From UBA946 sp031550725 (GTDB lineage: Bacteria; Bacillota; Clostridia; Oscillospirales; Ruminococcaceae), in contig JAVBOH010000008.1 in NCBI GenBank assembly GCA_031550725.1, positions 454,983 to 518,982 on the forward strand: a stretch of 64,000 bases of DNA, written 5' to 3'. A program made the position numbers and the translations under genes. Positions 1 through 9,359 of this stretch are shown piece by piece. The notes under the pieces are model-generated. The model was not told the origin of the DNA, did no database searches, and saw nothing but the letters and a program-made list of their open reading frames with translations. Numbering within the stretch: the first letter of the stretch is position 1; every line of letters begins with the position of its first letter.

Positions 1-3000
1 TACAGTGGAAATGCTGATTATAATGAGGAGGCAAATGCTCGTATTTTAGCATCAGTGTCCGATAATGTTATTTCAACACTTCGCACAAATGCTGTTACGG
101 GTGCTTATGTTATTCTTTGCTCCCCTGATAAAAAGCCTGACAACAGGGATACATCGTCTTATTCTGGTATTTTTATGCTCGATGATGACCCTTACCATAA
201 TTCAAATACAAATTCTGACCTCATTATGTTAAGGGGTCCTGCCGAAATATCAAGCCGTTATGGTATACCGCTTGATATTGAATGGAGTGAAAAAATCAAT
301 ACAACAGCGGCAGTTATGGATAAATACAATTTTTTATTCGAGCCTGTTAATGCTGCATATGAACACATTAATATGAATTATGACTCGCTTGGCTACTGGG
401 GCGTTGTTCAGGCAGATATATCTGAGATTAACAGAAAAGCTGACATCACATACTCTGTGCCGCTTATTTTTGAGGGCAAGGTTTATGGGGTTGCTGGAAT
501 TAGTGTGTCAATAAAAAATATAGTATCATTATTACCGTCGTCGGAAATAATGTTTAACAACAGCGGCTATTGTATTATTACATATGACTGGAATCCTCAA
601 AATGATGAGCATATAACAGCCAAGGTTGCTGCTATATCGAATGACGGGATATTTAAGTCATCACCGAATGTAACGGAAATTACTCTTGATAAAGTTAAAA
701 ATTCTAAATCACTTTATAAGCTTTCGGGACTTGATGATAATTCGGATATTTATGCCGCTTTAAGCGATATGTCTTTATACAAGGCATATACGCCATTTTC
801 CGAAACAAGATGGTCGATTGCCGCTGTTACACATAAAAGCTCACTTTATTCTGTTACACACAGAATGACATACCGTGCGGGAGGTGCAGTGCTGATTTCT
901 ATGTTTATCAGTACTATGCTTGCATATTTTGTTTCAAAAAGAACTGTTAAGCCTGTTGCTGAGCTTAACAAGGCTGTTAAGGATTATGCCGGTATTGGTA
1001 AAATCAAGGTTGTTGATGTTAATGTCAGGGAAGTTTATGAGCTTTCTGAAATGCTTAATGTCATTAGCTCTAACTTAACAAAAACACAAAATGAACTTGT
1101 TGCTGAAAAAGAACGTTATATCACGGCTCTTCAAAGTGCAAATGATGATATGATTGAATATGATCCTGTTCTTGATATTCTTGTGCTTTATAACTTCCGT
1201 ACGAAAAATTCGTATGAGCATTATAAAACCATTAAGTATACTCATTTTTTAGGTCAGGTTAAAAGCGGCAACATTTGTCATGCTAAAGATATTGATATGT
1301 TTGTTAAGTTTCTTAATGGTGAAGTGAGTGAACGTTTTACTTTGCGTGTTATGAGTGATGAAGGTTATGAGGGCTATTTATGGTATGAAATAAGCGGTAA
1401 GCCTATTTTTGATACCAACAACCAAATCCAGCGTATTATTGCAAGCAGGCGTGATGTTACCGAAAGCAAGGCTGCTGAAATAAAAAAGCTTGAGGAGGAC
1501 AGACGTGACAATGTCACTAAATTCTATAAGCTTGAATATGGTGAGGCACTTGTTCAGAAGGTTCTTGTTGAGGGTGATTATAATGAATACTGTCTTGCAC
1601 GTATCAGAATTTCCAATGCTGATGTAATCCGCAGAGAACAGGGTACTTATTATTATGATGCGCTGCTTGAGGAAATCGGTATTGTTATTAATGAATACAT
1701 TAAAGACAATGATGTTGTATTCAGGGCTAGTGCTGATGAATTTGTTTTTCTGAAAGTTAATATTGGTATATCTGATATGGTAAGACAGTTTGACAAGATG
1801 CGAAAGAAAATTGAGAAAATTTATGAGGATATAGACAGCTCGCTGCCGCTTAAATGCTGCATTGGTGTTGCTGAGGCAAATGATGGCATTGATGATATGC
1901 AGCGATGCAAAAATTGTCTTGGGCTAGCTGTTTGTGCTGCAGAAATATCAACTGTTAACAGTCATAATGGTATGGTTTTTAAATTTAAGGATGCGGAACA
2001 TAATCAGGATGCTTATGAACAATATGAAACTTATGAAAGGTCTAATCTTAATAAAACTAACCGTAATTCCTCAAATGATAAGATTACTTCGTTTGTACTT
2101 AATATCCTTGAAAAGACAAACAGCTTTGACAACGCAATGAAAATCCTGCTTGCAAAGCTTGGACGCACTATGAACATGAATCGTATTATCATATATGACA
2201 TCAATCCGGATTTTTATACAACCTCGATTGATTATCAATGGTGCAAGGATGAAACCAGCCTGATTGAAAATCAGGTTTTGACTATTGGTAAGTCACAGCT
2301 TGAAAGGCTTAAAGTCATGTTCGCCGAGGAAAAGGACTATGTTTTTGCTGATAAGGACTATTATGACACCTCTTACCCGATTATTAATGAAATTATTAAT
2401 AACTGCGGCGACAATAACAACAGCGATAGTTTGATATTGTTTGTACCGATGTTTGAAACAAACAGGTATATCGGTAATGTTTTGTATGAGTTTTCTGTTG
2501 ATATTGATAATAGCACAAAGGAATATATCATTGAGATTACACGTATTCTTTCTGCATATATATCAAAGTCTAAGACATCACTTGAAAGCAGGGCTAAGAG
2601 TGATTTCCTTTCAAGAATGTCGCATGAAATACGTACTCCTATGAACGCTATCATGAGTATGACTACTATTGCACAAAGCTCGGAGGGTGTTCCTGCCCAT
2701 GTTGCTGATTATCTTGGCAAGATTGACCGTTCTGCTGCTTATTTGATGTCACTTATCAACGATATTCTTGATATGTCGAGAATTGAAAGCGGCAAGATGA
2801 CTGTTGAAGAAACTTATCTTAATCTTGATGATGTTATTTCACAGCTTGATACTATGATAAGAGTACAGACAGATGCTAAAAATGTCGGTCTTATTGTCAA
2901 GAAGTCTGTTGATAATATTCATCTTATTGGTGACCCGCTTAAGCTTAATCAGGTGCTTATCAACATTCTTGGCAATGCTGTTAAGTTTACAAGCTCCGGC

Positions 3001-3729
3001 TCTATTACATTTACTGTTACACAGAAAAATAATGATAATGACAGCGATTATACTCAAATCCGATTTTCTATCAAGGATACTGGTATTGGTATCAAAGAAG
3101 AAAATCTTGACCATATATTTAATTCCTTTGAGCAGGAGGATACTCAGACTGCAAGAAAATATGGAGGCACAGGTCTTGGACTCTCTATCAGCTATAATCT
3201 TGTTCGCATGATGGGTGGTATGCTTGCTGTTCAGAGTGAATATGGTGCTGGTACTGAATTTATGTTCACTCTACCTTATCGTATTGCAAAGGAAAGTGAA
3301 ATTGTTCATGAGGATATCAGCGGTACTGCGGTTAGCTTCGACGGCAAGCTTGTTCTTCTTGTTGAGGATGATGAGCTTAATGTTGAAATTGCCGAAACCC
3401 TGCTTGATATGGATGGCATTTCCATTGAACACGCTGAAAATGGTCAGGTTGCTGTTGATATGTTCAGCTCCAAGCCGCCTGATTATTATGATGCCATTTT
3501 AATGGATATCCGTATGCCTGTTATGGATGGACTTGAAGCCACAAAGCTTATACGTAATCTTGAACGTGAGGATGCTGTTCGTATTCCTATCGTCGCTATG
3601 TCCGCTAATGCTTTTGATGCCGATATGAAAAAGTCGGTTGAATGCGGTATGAACGGTCATCTTTCTAAGCCTATTGATATGAATAAGGTCAGGACTTTGC
3701 TTGCTAAAATCTGGCGTAATCAGAAATGA
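1..3729 (+). CDS. Hybrid sensor histidine kinase / response regulator, 5' end outside window
   Basis: The reading frame is open from base 1, so the GTG at 55 is not a convincing start and the gene is cut by the window edge. Order seen: an extracellular sensor region of Cache type, one membrane segment at about nt 880-940, a HAMP-like linker, a PAS-like region (about 1110-1470), a GGDEF-like domain whose signature reads SADEF (1729-1743), a GAF-like region, a HisKA dimerisation domain with the phospho-acceptor His at 2623 in SHEIRT, an HATPase with DTGIGI and GGTGLGLS boxes, and a C-terminal receiver with its phospho-acceptor Asp at 3505 in MDIRMP. The family autophosphorylates on His and passes phosphate to the attached receiver. 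The altered GGDEF suggests no diguanylate cyclase activity. Ligand and output are unknown. No terminator was seen directly after the stop. Confidence 0.9.
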   Translation, partial: YSGNADYNEEANARILASVSDNVISTLRTNAVTGAYVILCSPDKKPDNRDTSSYSGIFMLDDDPYHNSNTNSDLIMLRGPAEISSRYGIPLDIEWSEKINTTAAVMDKYNFLFEPVNAAYEHINMNYDSLGYWGVVQADISEINRKADITYSVPLIFEGKVYGVAGISVSIKNIVSLLPSSEIMFNNSGYCIITYDWNPQNDEHITAKVAAISNDGIFKSSPNVTEITLDKVKNSKSLYKLSGLDDNSDIYAALSDMSLYKAYTPFSETRWSIAAVTHKSSLYSVTHRMTYRAGGAVLISMFISTMLAYFVSKRTVKPVAELNKAVKDYAGIGKIKVVDVNVREVYELSEMLNVISSNLTKTQNELVAEKERYITALQSANDDMIEYDPVLDILVLYNFRTKNSYEHYKTIKYTHFLGQVKSGNICHAKDIDMFVKFLNGEVSERFTLRVMSDEGYEGYLWYEISGKPIFDTNNQIQRIIASRRDVTESKAAEIKKLEEDRRDNVTKFYKLEYGEALVQKVLVEGDYNEYCLARIRISNADVIRREQGTYYYDALLEEIGIVINEYIKDNDVVFRASADEFVFLKVNIGISDMVRQFDKMRKKIEKIYEDIDSSLPLKCCIGVAEANDGIDDMQRCKNCLGLAVCAAEISTVNSHNGMVFKFKDAEHNQDAYEQYETYERSNLNKTNRNSSNDKITSFVLNILEKTNSFDNAMKILLAKLGRTMNMNRIIIYDINPDFYTTSIDYQWCKDETSLIENQVLTIGKSQLERLKVMFAEEKDYVFADKDYYDTSYPIINEIINNCGDNNNSDSLILFVPMFETNRYIGNVLYEFSVDIDNSTKEYIIEITRILSAYISKSKTSLESRAKSDFLSRMSHEIRTPMNAIMSMTTIAQSSEGVPAHVADYLGKIDRSAAYLMSLINDILDMSRIESGKMTVEETYLNLDDVISQLDTMIRVQTDAKNVGLIVKKSVDNIHLIGDPLKLNQVLINILGNAVKFTSSGSITFTVTQKNNDNDSDYTQIRFSIKDTGIGIKEENLDHIFNSFEQEDTQTARKYGGTGLGLSISYNLVRMMGGMLAVQSEYGAGTEFMFTLPYRIAKESEIVHEDISGTAVSFDGKLVLLVEDDELNVEIAETLLDMDGISIEHAENGQVAVDMFSSKPPDYYDAILMDIRMPVMDGLEATKLIRNLEREDAVRIPIVAMSANAFDADMKKSVECGMNGHLSKPIDMNKVRTLLAKIWRNQK

Positions 3730-3906
3730 TGTTATAGCACGCATTAAGTTAAAAATCCTTGAGTGTTTTAAAGTTAACCAACAATATTGTATTGCAGAGA
3801 GCGATGCCTAATGAAAGCAACTTAAGAAAATCATGCGGTGCTTGATATGCTTAGATACGAATAAAGTAAAAATGGCAAAAAGTTTACTCGGTTTTTTAAA
3901 AAATCG

Positions 3907-4001
3907 CTAGGGTCGAGGGGTCTGAGTCCCACGTCGCTTGTCGCAGCAAGCGAAACCCTCGCCTCTAGCTGCTTGCATTGGAGCGACGAGGACGTCGCTC
4001 C
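3907..4001. repeat. GC-rich double-hairpin block in intergenic DNA
   Basis: This segment is clearly GC-richer than its AT-rich flanks. An outer stem pairs 3907-3919 with 3956-3968 (12 of 13 positions including one G-T) and encloses a 6-bp hairpin, CGCTTG (3935-3940) with CAAGCG (3947-3952). A second perfect 9-bp stem, GGAGCGACG (3980-3988) with CGTCGCTCC (3993-4001), has an AGGA loop. No coding frame and no T-run follows, so it does not look like a terminator. It may be an interspersed palindromic repeat or a structured RNA. The rest of the 3730-4121 gap holds nothing I can name. Confidence 0.55.
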
Positions 4002-4121
4002 CTACTCGTATTTATTGTAATATGTTATTGTTTGTTACTGCCTGCTTATGTTATAATTTAGATGGTATATCCGTGTCAGATTTACCATAATTGCTTTTTA
4101 TTGTAAATTTGAAAAAATAAT

Positions 4122-4148
4122 TAAAGTTTTTAACTGTCGTGCCGATAA
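4122..4148 (+). promoter_or_regulatory. Sigma-28 (FliA/SigD) promoter of the flgM operon
   Basis: TAAA at 4122-4125 is followed by exactly 15 bases and then GCCGATAA at 4141-4148, which matches the sigma-28 consensus. It lies 81 bp before the flgM start and would drive the late operon flgM-flgN-flgK-flgL onward. The sigma factor itself is encoded at 44540-45304. Confidence 0.88.
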
Positions 4149-4229
4149 ATATTATAAGGGGAGAAGTGTCTGTTGTTGTATATTACAGATATTATCCATT
4201 ATTTCGAGCAACGATTGGAGGTTATGATT

Positions 4230-4520
4230 ATGGAAATTAAAAATGTTAATTCTGTTATCTCTACTTATAAAATTAATGGTGGTTATGACAATATTAAAAA
4301 AGAGTCCACAGATGTTAGCACTGTTGCTAAAAATTACGATAAGGCTGACTTTTCTTTGGCTTCAAGATCAAGGTCTGTTGACAACTCAAAGGCTGAGATT
4401 AAAAAATCCGTTAAGGGTTTTGCATCCGCTGAACGCATCGATTCTTTGAAGAAAATGATTGCTGAAGGCACTTATAATATTCCTGCTGAGGCTGTTGCAG
4501 CTTCAATTTTCGAGGGCTAA
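4230..4520 (+). CDS. flgM: Anti-sigma-28 factor FlgM
   Basis: A 96-residue protein with the FlgM pattern: a variable N-terminal half and a C-terminal region RIDSLKKMIAEGTY followed by NIPAEAVAASIFEG, which in the family binds sigma-28 until FlgM is exported through the finished hook. The ATG at 4230 is chosen because GGAGG (4217-4221) sits 8 bases upstream; the ATG at 4224 is too close and the frame upstream to 4173 lacks a ribosome site. It is the first gene after a sigma-28 promoter, which would create negative feedback, and it leads the hook-junction and cap genes. Confidence 0.88.
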   Translation: MEIKNVNSVISTYKINGGYDNIKKESTDVSTVAKNYDKADFSLASRSRSVDNSKAEIKKSVKGFASAERIDSLKKMIAEGTYNIPAEAVAASIFEG

Positions 4521-4526
4521 TTATTA

Positions 4527-4634
4527 ACTGTTTATCGAATTTAAATTGTACTTATCCAGACTGAGCAGTTCTAGAAAAGTGTCTAGAACGAATAGCGAGG
4601 ATGGGAAAAGTACAAATTTTAAACGTTAAACAGT
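4527..4634. other. Structured intercistronic segment between flgM and flgN
   Basis: ACTGTTTA (4527-4534) pairs with TAAACAGT (4627-4634). Further in, TTGTACTT (4546-4553) opposes AAGTACAA (4608-4615). The centre holds a perfect 8-bp hairpin GTTCTAGA/TCTAGAAC (4568-4589). No ORF is seen. It lies inside the late flagellar transcript, so it could be an RNA element for processing, stability or regulation, or a small palindromic repeat. Confidence 0.5.
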
Positions 4635-4696
4635 ATCGCAGCATTTCCGCTAATTATTTGCTGCTTTGATTTTTTGCGGAGTAAGGAGATTTCTTT

Positions 4697-5143
4697 ATGG
4701 ACTATTTTAAACTCGTCAGATTTTTTGAAGAATACATTGCTCATTATAAAGAATTTCTTGAATTTGAATACTCAAAGCTCGACATGATTAATAAAAACGA
4801 AATTGAAAAGCTAAGTATATCACTTGCGACTGAACAGGCTTTAATCATGAAAACTAACTCCTTTGAGGGTAAACGCCTGCAGCTGCTTTCGGAGAACCCA
4901 TCGGTTTCCTTTGCGCAGATTGTTGATTCCGCTCCTGTTTCCTGTAAGAAAAGGCTTGAAAAACAACACAAGGAAATGGCAGAACTCGTTTTTAAAATAA
5001 AGGAAATTAACTCTACTGCAAATACTATCGTTACGGAACGATTGAAAAGAATTCAGAGAAGAACTAGGGACCTTAATACTTATAACGGTCTTGGCAGTGT
5101 TCGACGTGAACGTTCCGCTAACCTTTTTGCTAAGAATATTTGA
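4697..5143 (+). CDS. flgN: FlgN-like flagellar export chaperone
   Basis: 148 residues, mostly helical and charged, without membrane segments, placed between flgM and flgK. That is the position of FlgN-family chaperones (yvyG in Bacillus subtilis), which keep FlgK and FlgL export-competent. Sequence similarity in this family is weak, so the call rests mainly on position, length and helical character. Start ATG 4697 follows AAGGAG with normal spacing. The Arg/Lys-rich C-terminal stretch (RLKRIQRRTRD) fits a helix that binds partners. Confidence 0.6.
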   Translation: MDYFKLVRFFEEYIAHYKEFLEFEYSKLDMINKNEIEKLSISLATEQALIMKTNSFEGKRLQLLSENPSVSFAQIVDSAPVSCKKRLEKQHKEMAELVFKIKEINSTANTIVTERLKRIQRRTRDLNTYNGLGSVRRERSANLFAKNI

Positions 5144-5243
5144 CGGTTTTCGTTTCATATACAACGAGCACCCAACAACACTAAATCGATGTAATAAGCT
5201 ATTTGTGTTAATGGCTGCTCATACTTGAAAGGATGTAATTTTT

Positions 5244-6914
5244 ATGGCTTCCAGCTTTATGGGACTTTATGTTCAGAGAGATGCTTTGCAGGTTTCTCAG
5301 AAATCTCTTGATATTGTAGGTAATAATATTTCAAATATAGAAACTAAGGGCTATACCAGACAGCGTGTCGATGTTAAATCCGTTGTCAATAACCAAAGTA
5401 ACCTTATGTATAACACTAGTGTTGGTCTTGCTGGTCAGGGTGTTGAACCTGTCGGTGTTGCTCAGATTCGTGATATGATTCTTGATAAAAAGGTCAGGAC
5501 TTATACAAGTGATACAATGAATATTGGTATTAAGGTATCTGTTTTATCCGATATTGAAGATGCTCTTGACAACATTGAATCAGAATCTGCAGGCTTTAAT
5601 GCTATCCTTAGCAAGTTTAAAGCATCGCTGCAAAGCTTTTCTGCTGATAATGCTAATCGTCAGGAAGTTGCTAATATTGCACAAAGCTCTGCTAAGGCTG
5701 TTGTTGAATACCTTAACTCATATGATTCCCGTCTTACTGTCATTTCTGAACAGACTCTTGATGATACTAAAAAAGTTGCTACCCGCATAAACTCTATTCT
5801 TTCCGAAATGGGAAGTCTTAATAAACAGCTTACCGACAGTTATATTAATATGAACTACTTTGATATGACTTTTGACGGTTTTCAGGTTCAAAATCAATAT
5901 GGTCCTCTTGAACTAAAAGACCAGATGAATCTTCTTATGGATGAACTTTCACAGTATTGTGATATTGATTTTAAAGAGGAGTATAACGGTTCTTATACTG
6001 TTTCTATGGCTGGTGTTACTGTTGTTAAGGATAAATACTACGAGCAGATTGCGATGATTAATGAGGATGACCAGTCTAATACTGACCCAGATCCTTTGAA
6101 CATGGGATTTGTTATCACAAGAACCTGCACTGACGAAAACTTGCGTATGGATGCTGCTGCGTGGAAAAAAGCAGGTGCAACACCTGAACTAAGAAAAGAT
6201 TTTATCATCAATAATACAGCTATTACTGTTGATATTACAGATGATATTGCTGGTGGCTCATTAAGAGGCTACTTAGATGCCTATAACGGAAACGGATATT
6301 TCTCTGCCGGAAACAATGAATATCAGGGTATTGAATATTACAGAAGTATGCTTAACTGCATGGCTAAGTCCATTGCTGAAGAATTTAATGCCATATTTGA
6401 AACTGATTTCGGATTTAAAGTGTTTACCTATGGCGATCCGGACGGAAATTTTGATAATGCTGCTGAAACCCTAAGAATTTCAGCTGAATGGCTTAAAGAC
6501 CCTATCCTTATTTCAAAGCCTTCTAAGTTTAATGGCGGCGATGACACATGGACTGAACTCGATAACACTTATATTCAGAAGATGCTGGGCGTTTTTACTA
6601 AGGAACATACTTATTCTGATGGTACAGCAAAGGGTACAGTTCCTTTGAAATATACTCTTGAAAAATTCTCACAGAATATTAACGATGAACTCGGCAGTCA
6701 GGTTGAATATGAAACCAACATCCTTAAAACAAATAATATCATGCTCGCAAGCGTTGAAACCGCTCGTGATGAGGTTATGGGCGTTTCAATGGACGAAGAA
6801 GGTGTTAATATGCTTAATTACCAGAAATGGTATGCTGCTATTGCACGTATGATTAATACTCTTGATGAGGCACTTGATAAGCTTATCAATGGCACAGGCA
6901 AGGTTGGAATGTAA
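5244..6914 (+). CDS. flgK: Flagellar hook-associated protein 1 FlgK
   Basis: 556 residues, a typical FlgK length. The N-terminus LQVSQKSLDIVGNNISNIET is the rod/hook N-terminal helix pattern, and the C-terminus VSMDEEGVNMLNYQKWYAAI with ARMINTLDEALDKLI is the matching C-terminal coiled-coil helix. FlgK forms the first hook-filament junction ring outside the cell. GAAAGGATG precedes ATG 5244. flgL follows after 26 bp, the usual order. Confidence 0.95.
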   Translation: MASSFMGLYVQRDALQVSQKSLDIVGNNISNIETKGYTRQRVDVKSVVNNQSNLMYNTSVGLAGQGVEPVGVAQIRDMILDKKVRTYTSDTMNIGIKVSVLSDIEDALDNIESESAGFNAILSKFKASLQSFSADNANRQEVANIAQSSAKAVVEYLNSYDSRLTVISEQTLDDTKKVATRINSILSEMGSLNKQLTDSYINMNYFDMTFDGFQVQNQYGPLELKDQMNLLMDELSQYCDIDFKEEYNGSYTVSMAGVTVVKDKYYEQIAMINEDDQSNTDPDPLNMGFVITRTCTDENLRMDAAAWKKAGATPELRKDFIINNTAITVDITDDIAGGSLRGYLDAYNGNGYFSAGNNEYQGIEYYRSMLNCMAKSIAEEFNAIFETDFGFKVFTYGDPDGNFDNAAETLRISAEWLKDPILISKPSKFNGGDDTWTELDNTYIQKMLGVFTKEHTYSDGTAKGTVPLKYTLEKFSQNINDELGSQVEYETNILKTNNIMLASVETARDEVMGVSMDEEGVNMLNYQKWYAAIARMINTLDEALDKLINGTGKVGM

Positions 6915-6940
6915 TTTAAAATCAGGAGGTTTGATTTGAT

Positions 6941-7936
6941 ATGAGAGTTACTAATAGTATTCAAAATAGAATGTATCTTAAAAACACAAATGCTAACTTG
7001 GAAAATATGCTGAATTCTATGAACAGGATGATTACAAACAAAGCTTATACCCGTGTTTCACAGGATTCTATCAATGCATCTAAGGCGATGACAACAAGGC
7101 GTCAGCTTTCTAACCTTGCAATGTATGAGGATAACCTCAATACTGCTTATGAGCTTTTTACAAGCGCAGAAGTAAACCTTTACGAAATAAATAACAAGTA
7201 TGTAAACAATATTCTTCCTAAGATGGAACAGGCTGTCAATTCCACTTACTCCGCTGAAGAACGTGCTTCTATTGGACTTGAACTTGATGAAATCGCAAAT
7301 CACTTCCTTAGCATTATGAACTCCGATTTCGCTGAACGTCAGATGTTCGGCGGCACAAGCAACGGTGCTACTCCTTTTACCGCCGAGGTTGATGCTAACG
7401 GAAGAACCGTTGTTTATTATAATGGTGACCCAGTTGATAGTTATGATGACCCTAAAAGCTTTAATGGCTCAAACCCAATTTTTGTTGATATTGGGTTGGG
7501 TATTAAATATGATGATGATTATAATGTTGACCCTCAGACTGCTATGGATATTTCCCTGAATGGTGCTGAAATGACAGGATGCGGTGTTGATGCTCAAGGT
7601 TACAGCAAAAATATGATTCAGCTTCTTTTCGACACTGCTGCTGCCTGCAGAGATAATGACCCTGATAAAATTAATGCATTAATTGACAAGGTTACTGCTG
7701 CTAACGGCACTGTTCTTTCTGCTATTACTGTTCTTGGTTCAAAATACAGCAGTGTTGAATTCTATCTGGATAAAAATGATGATTATGAATATAGCCTGCT
7801 TGAACGTCAGAATGATGTTGAGGGTGTTGACTTTAACGAGGAAATCAGTAAGTATGAATCTCTCGATGCATCCTATCAGGCTGCTCTTAAGCTCAGCTCT
7901 AAGGTTTTGCCAAGAAGTATTTTCGATTTCGTTTAA
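6941..7936 (+). CDS. flgL: Flagellar hook-associated protein 3 FlgL
   Basis: 331 residues. The N-terminus MRVTNSIQNRMYLKNTNANL is flagellin-like, and an internal FGGTSNGATPFT motif resembles the FGG motif of FlgL proteins. FlgL makes the second junction ring between FlgK and the filament. AGGAGG lies 12 bases before ATG 6941. It is cotranscribed with flgK and the downstream fliW-csrA pair. Confidence 0.93.
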   Translation: MRVTNSIQNRMYLKNTNANLENMLNSMNRMITNKAYTRVSQDSINASKAMTTRRQLSNLAMYEDNLNTAYELFTSAEVNLYEINNKYVNNILPKMEQAVNSTYSAEERASIGLELDEIANHFLSIMNSDFAERQMFGGTSNGATPFTAEVDANGRTVVYYNGDPVDSYDDPKSFNGSNPIFVDIGLGIKYDDDYNVDPQTAMDISLNGAEMTGCGVDAQGYSKNMIQLLFDTAAACRDNDPDKINALIDKVTAANGTVLSAITVLGSKYSSVEFYLDKNDDYEYSLLERQNDVEGVDFNEEISKYESLDASYQAALKLSSKVLPRSIFDFV

Positions 7937-7975
7937 TTTGACATTTTATAAATTTTCCTAAGGAGGACGATGAAT

Positions 7976-8590
7976 ATGGATCAGTTACTTAGTATAAAAT
8001 CTATCCCAATTGAGATTGAGGTTAATGTACAGCGTGCAGAACTTAAGCATATTCAGGATAAGGTTAAAAATTTACCTACTATTAATGTTACAAGGCAAAA
8101 TAATGCTGTTCAGCTTCAAGCTGCCCCTCTGACTATTAATGTGGGCAGCGGCAGTGCTGCTAGATTTGATACTTTTAGTCAGTCAGAGCTATCAGATACT
8201 ATTAAGCTGACTTATGAGGGTGTGGCTAGATTGGGCGCAAACGAAAACGGCGGTAATGTATCAAGCAATAATGTTTCACATGGCAGCAGCCATCATATTA
8301 AAGCTCAGAAAGCGTCTAAATCAATTGAATCTGTACTGAATTCACTGCCTAAAACTCATAATAATTCAGTTGTAAGCTTTGATAACGGTAAATTAAGCGT
8401 GAATTATTCAATGGACGGCTCGGATTCTGGATTTATGCTTGATGAGAGTCAGTTTGAGTTCATCCCAGGAAAGATTGAAGTCATTATTAATCAGATGCCG
8501 GGGATTGAAATTGAATATCTTGGCGATCCTCTTTACTTCCCTAGAAGTGCTGACCCTAACTATGAACCACTTGTTGATACTTTAGCATAG
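7976..8590 (+). CDS. DUF6470 / YviE-like flagellar-cluster protein
   Basis: 204 residues, starting MDQLLSIKSIPIEIEV. The gene sits between flgL and fliW, exactly where Bacillus has yviE (DUF6470). Family members open with a similar short N-terminal motif; their function is unknown. No signal peptide or membrane segment is seen; a His/Ser-rich stretch lies mid-protein (NVSHGSSHHIKAQKA). ATG 7976 is preferred over 7970 because AGGAGG (7961-7966) is then 9 bases away. The assignment rests on position and length more than on motifs. Confidence 0.65.
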   Translation: MDQLLSIKSIPIEIEVNVQRAELKHIQDKVKNLPTINVTRQNNAVQLQAAPLTINVGSGSAARFDTFSQSELSDTIKLTYEGVARLGANENGGNVSSNNVSHGSSHHIKAQKASKSIESVLNSLPKTHNNSVVSFDNGKLSVNYSMDGSDSGFMLDESQFEFIPGKIEVIINQMPGIEIEYLGDPLYFPRSADPNYEPLVDTLA

Positions 8591-8657
8591 TATTATATAG
8601 CGGTGTGTTAGCTTTAATACTCACTATATTCAATAAATAAAAAAGGATGTCGCTGTT

Positions 8658-9092
8658 ATGAATATTGTAACAAGAGATTTCGGTGAAATTGATATCGCTC
8701 AGAATGATATTATTAGATTTCCAAATGGTTTGTTCTCTTTCGAGGATGAACATGAGTTTGTTCTCCTGTCACCGCTTGGGCAGAACATATATCCGATGTG
8801 GCTGCAGTCTGTAAGCAATTCTGATTTATGCCTTATCGTGTTCAATCCGCTTGATTTTGATGCGGGATATCGTGTTACCGTTGATAAGGTTGATTTGGAG
8901 TGCGTTGATATTAATGAAGCTGATGCAATCGATTATCTTGTTATCGCTGTTATTCCACAGGATGTCAAGGAGTCTGTTGTTAATCTTAAAGCTCCTATTG
9001 TTATTAATTCCACTAAAAATATTGCCGTTCAGGTTATCACTGCCGAGGATTACCCAATAAGGCACCCTGCTTTTGCAAAGGAGGAATCATAA
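8658..9092 (+). CDS. fliW: Flagellar assembly factor FliW
   Basis: 144 residues, with the conserved start IVTRDFGEIDI and the core FPNGLFSFEDEHEFVLLSPL. In Bacillus FliW binds flagellin and, when free, binds CsrA and relieves its repression of flagellin translation. The stop overlaps the csrA start by one base (TAATG), so the partners are translationally coupled. AAAAGGATG precedes ATG 8658. Confidence 0.95.
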   Translation: MNIVTRDFGEIDIAQNDIIRFPNGLFSFEDEHEFVLLSPLGQNIYPMWLQSVSNSDLCLIVFNPLDFDAGYRVTVDKVDLECVDINEADAIDYLVIAVIPQDVKESVVNLKAPIVINSTKNIAVQVITAEDYPIRHPAFAKEES

Positions 9093-9346
9093 TGCTGGTT
9101 CTGACTCGTAAAAAAAATGAGGGATTTGTTATCGGCGACAATATTAAAATTACTGTTGTTGATGTGTCAAGAGATCGTGTTAAAATTGGTATTGATGCTC
9201 CTGCTGATATCAAAATTATCAGAGCAGAGCTTTATGATACCGAAAAATTTAATATGCAGGCTGCTATCGGCAAACATTCGTCAAGTCTTTTAGAAGATTT
9301 GGCTGCATCAAGAAAAAATATTAACTCAAATACAAATAATCAGTAA
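9092..9346 (+). CDS. csrA: Carbon storage / translational regulator CsrA
   Basis: 84 residues, opening MLVLTRKKNEGFVIGDNIKI and containing VKIGIDAP, the usual CsrA signatures. It binds GGA motifs in mRNA leaders and in Firmicutes mainly represses flagellin translation. A full AAAGGAGG ribosome site lies inside the end of fliW. In Bacillus the flagellin gene follows csrA; here fliD follows and no flagellin gene is in the window, so the target lies elsewhere. Confidence 0.96.
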   Translation: MLVLTRKKNEGFVIGDNIKITVVDVSRDRVKIGIDAPADIKIIRAELYDTEKFNMQAAIGKHSSSLLEDLAASRKNINSNTNNQ

Positions 9347-9359
9347 AGGACGTGTTTTT

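Noticed and set aside
55..57. GTG at 55 as start of the hybrid kinase
   Set aside because: The frame is open from base 1 with coding-like sequence and no ribosome site, so the gene begins before the window.
5230..5243. ATG within AAAGGATG sites as true starts or tiny upstream ORFs (for example ATGTAA before flgK)
   Set aside because: The motif is better explained as an extended Shine-Dalgarno site; no ribosome site precedes these ATGs, and most are out of frame or end at once.
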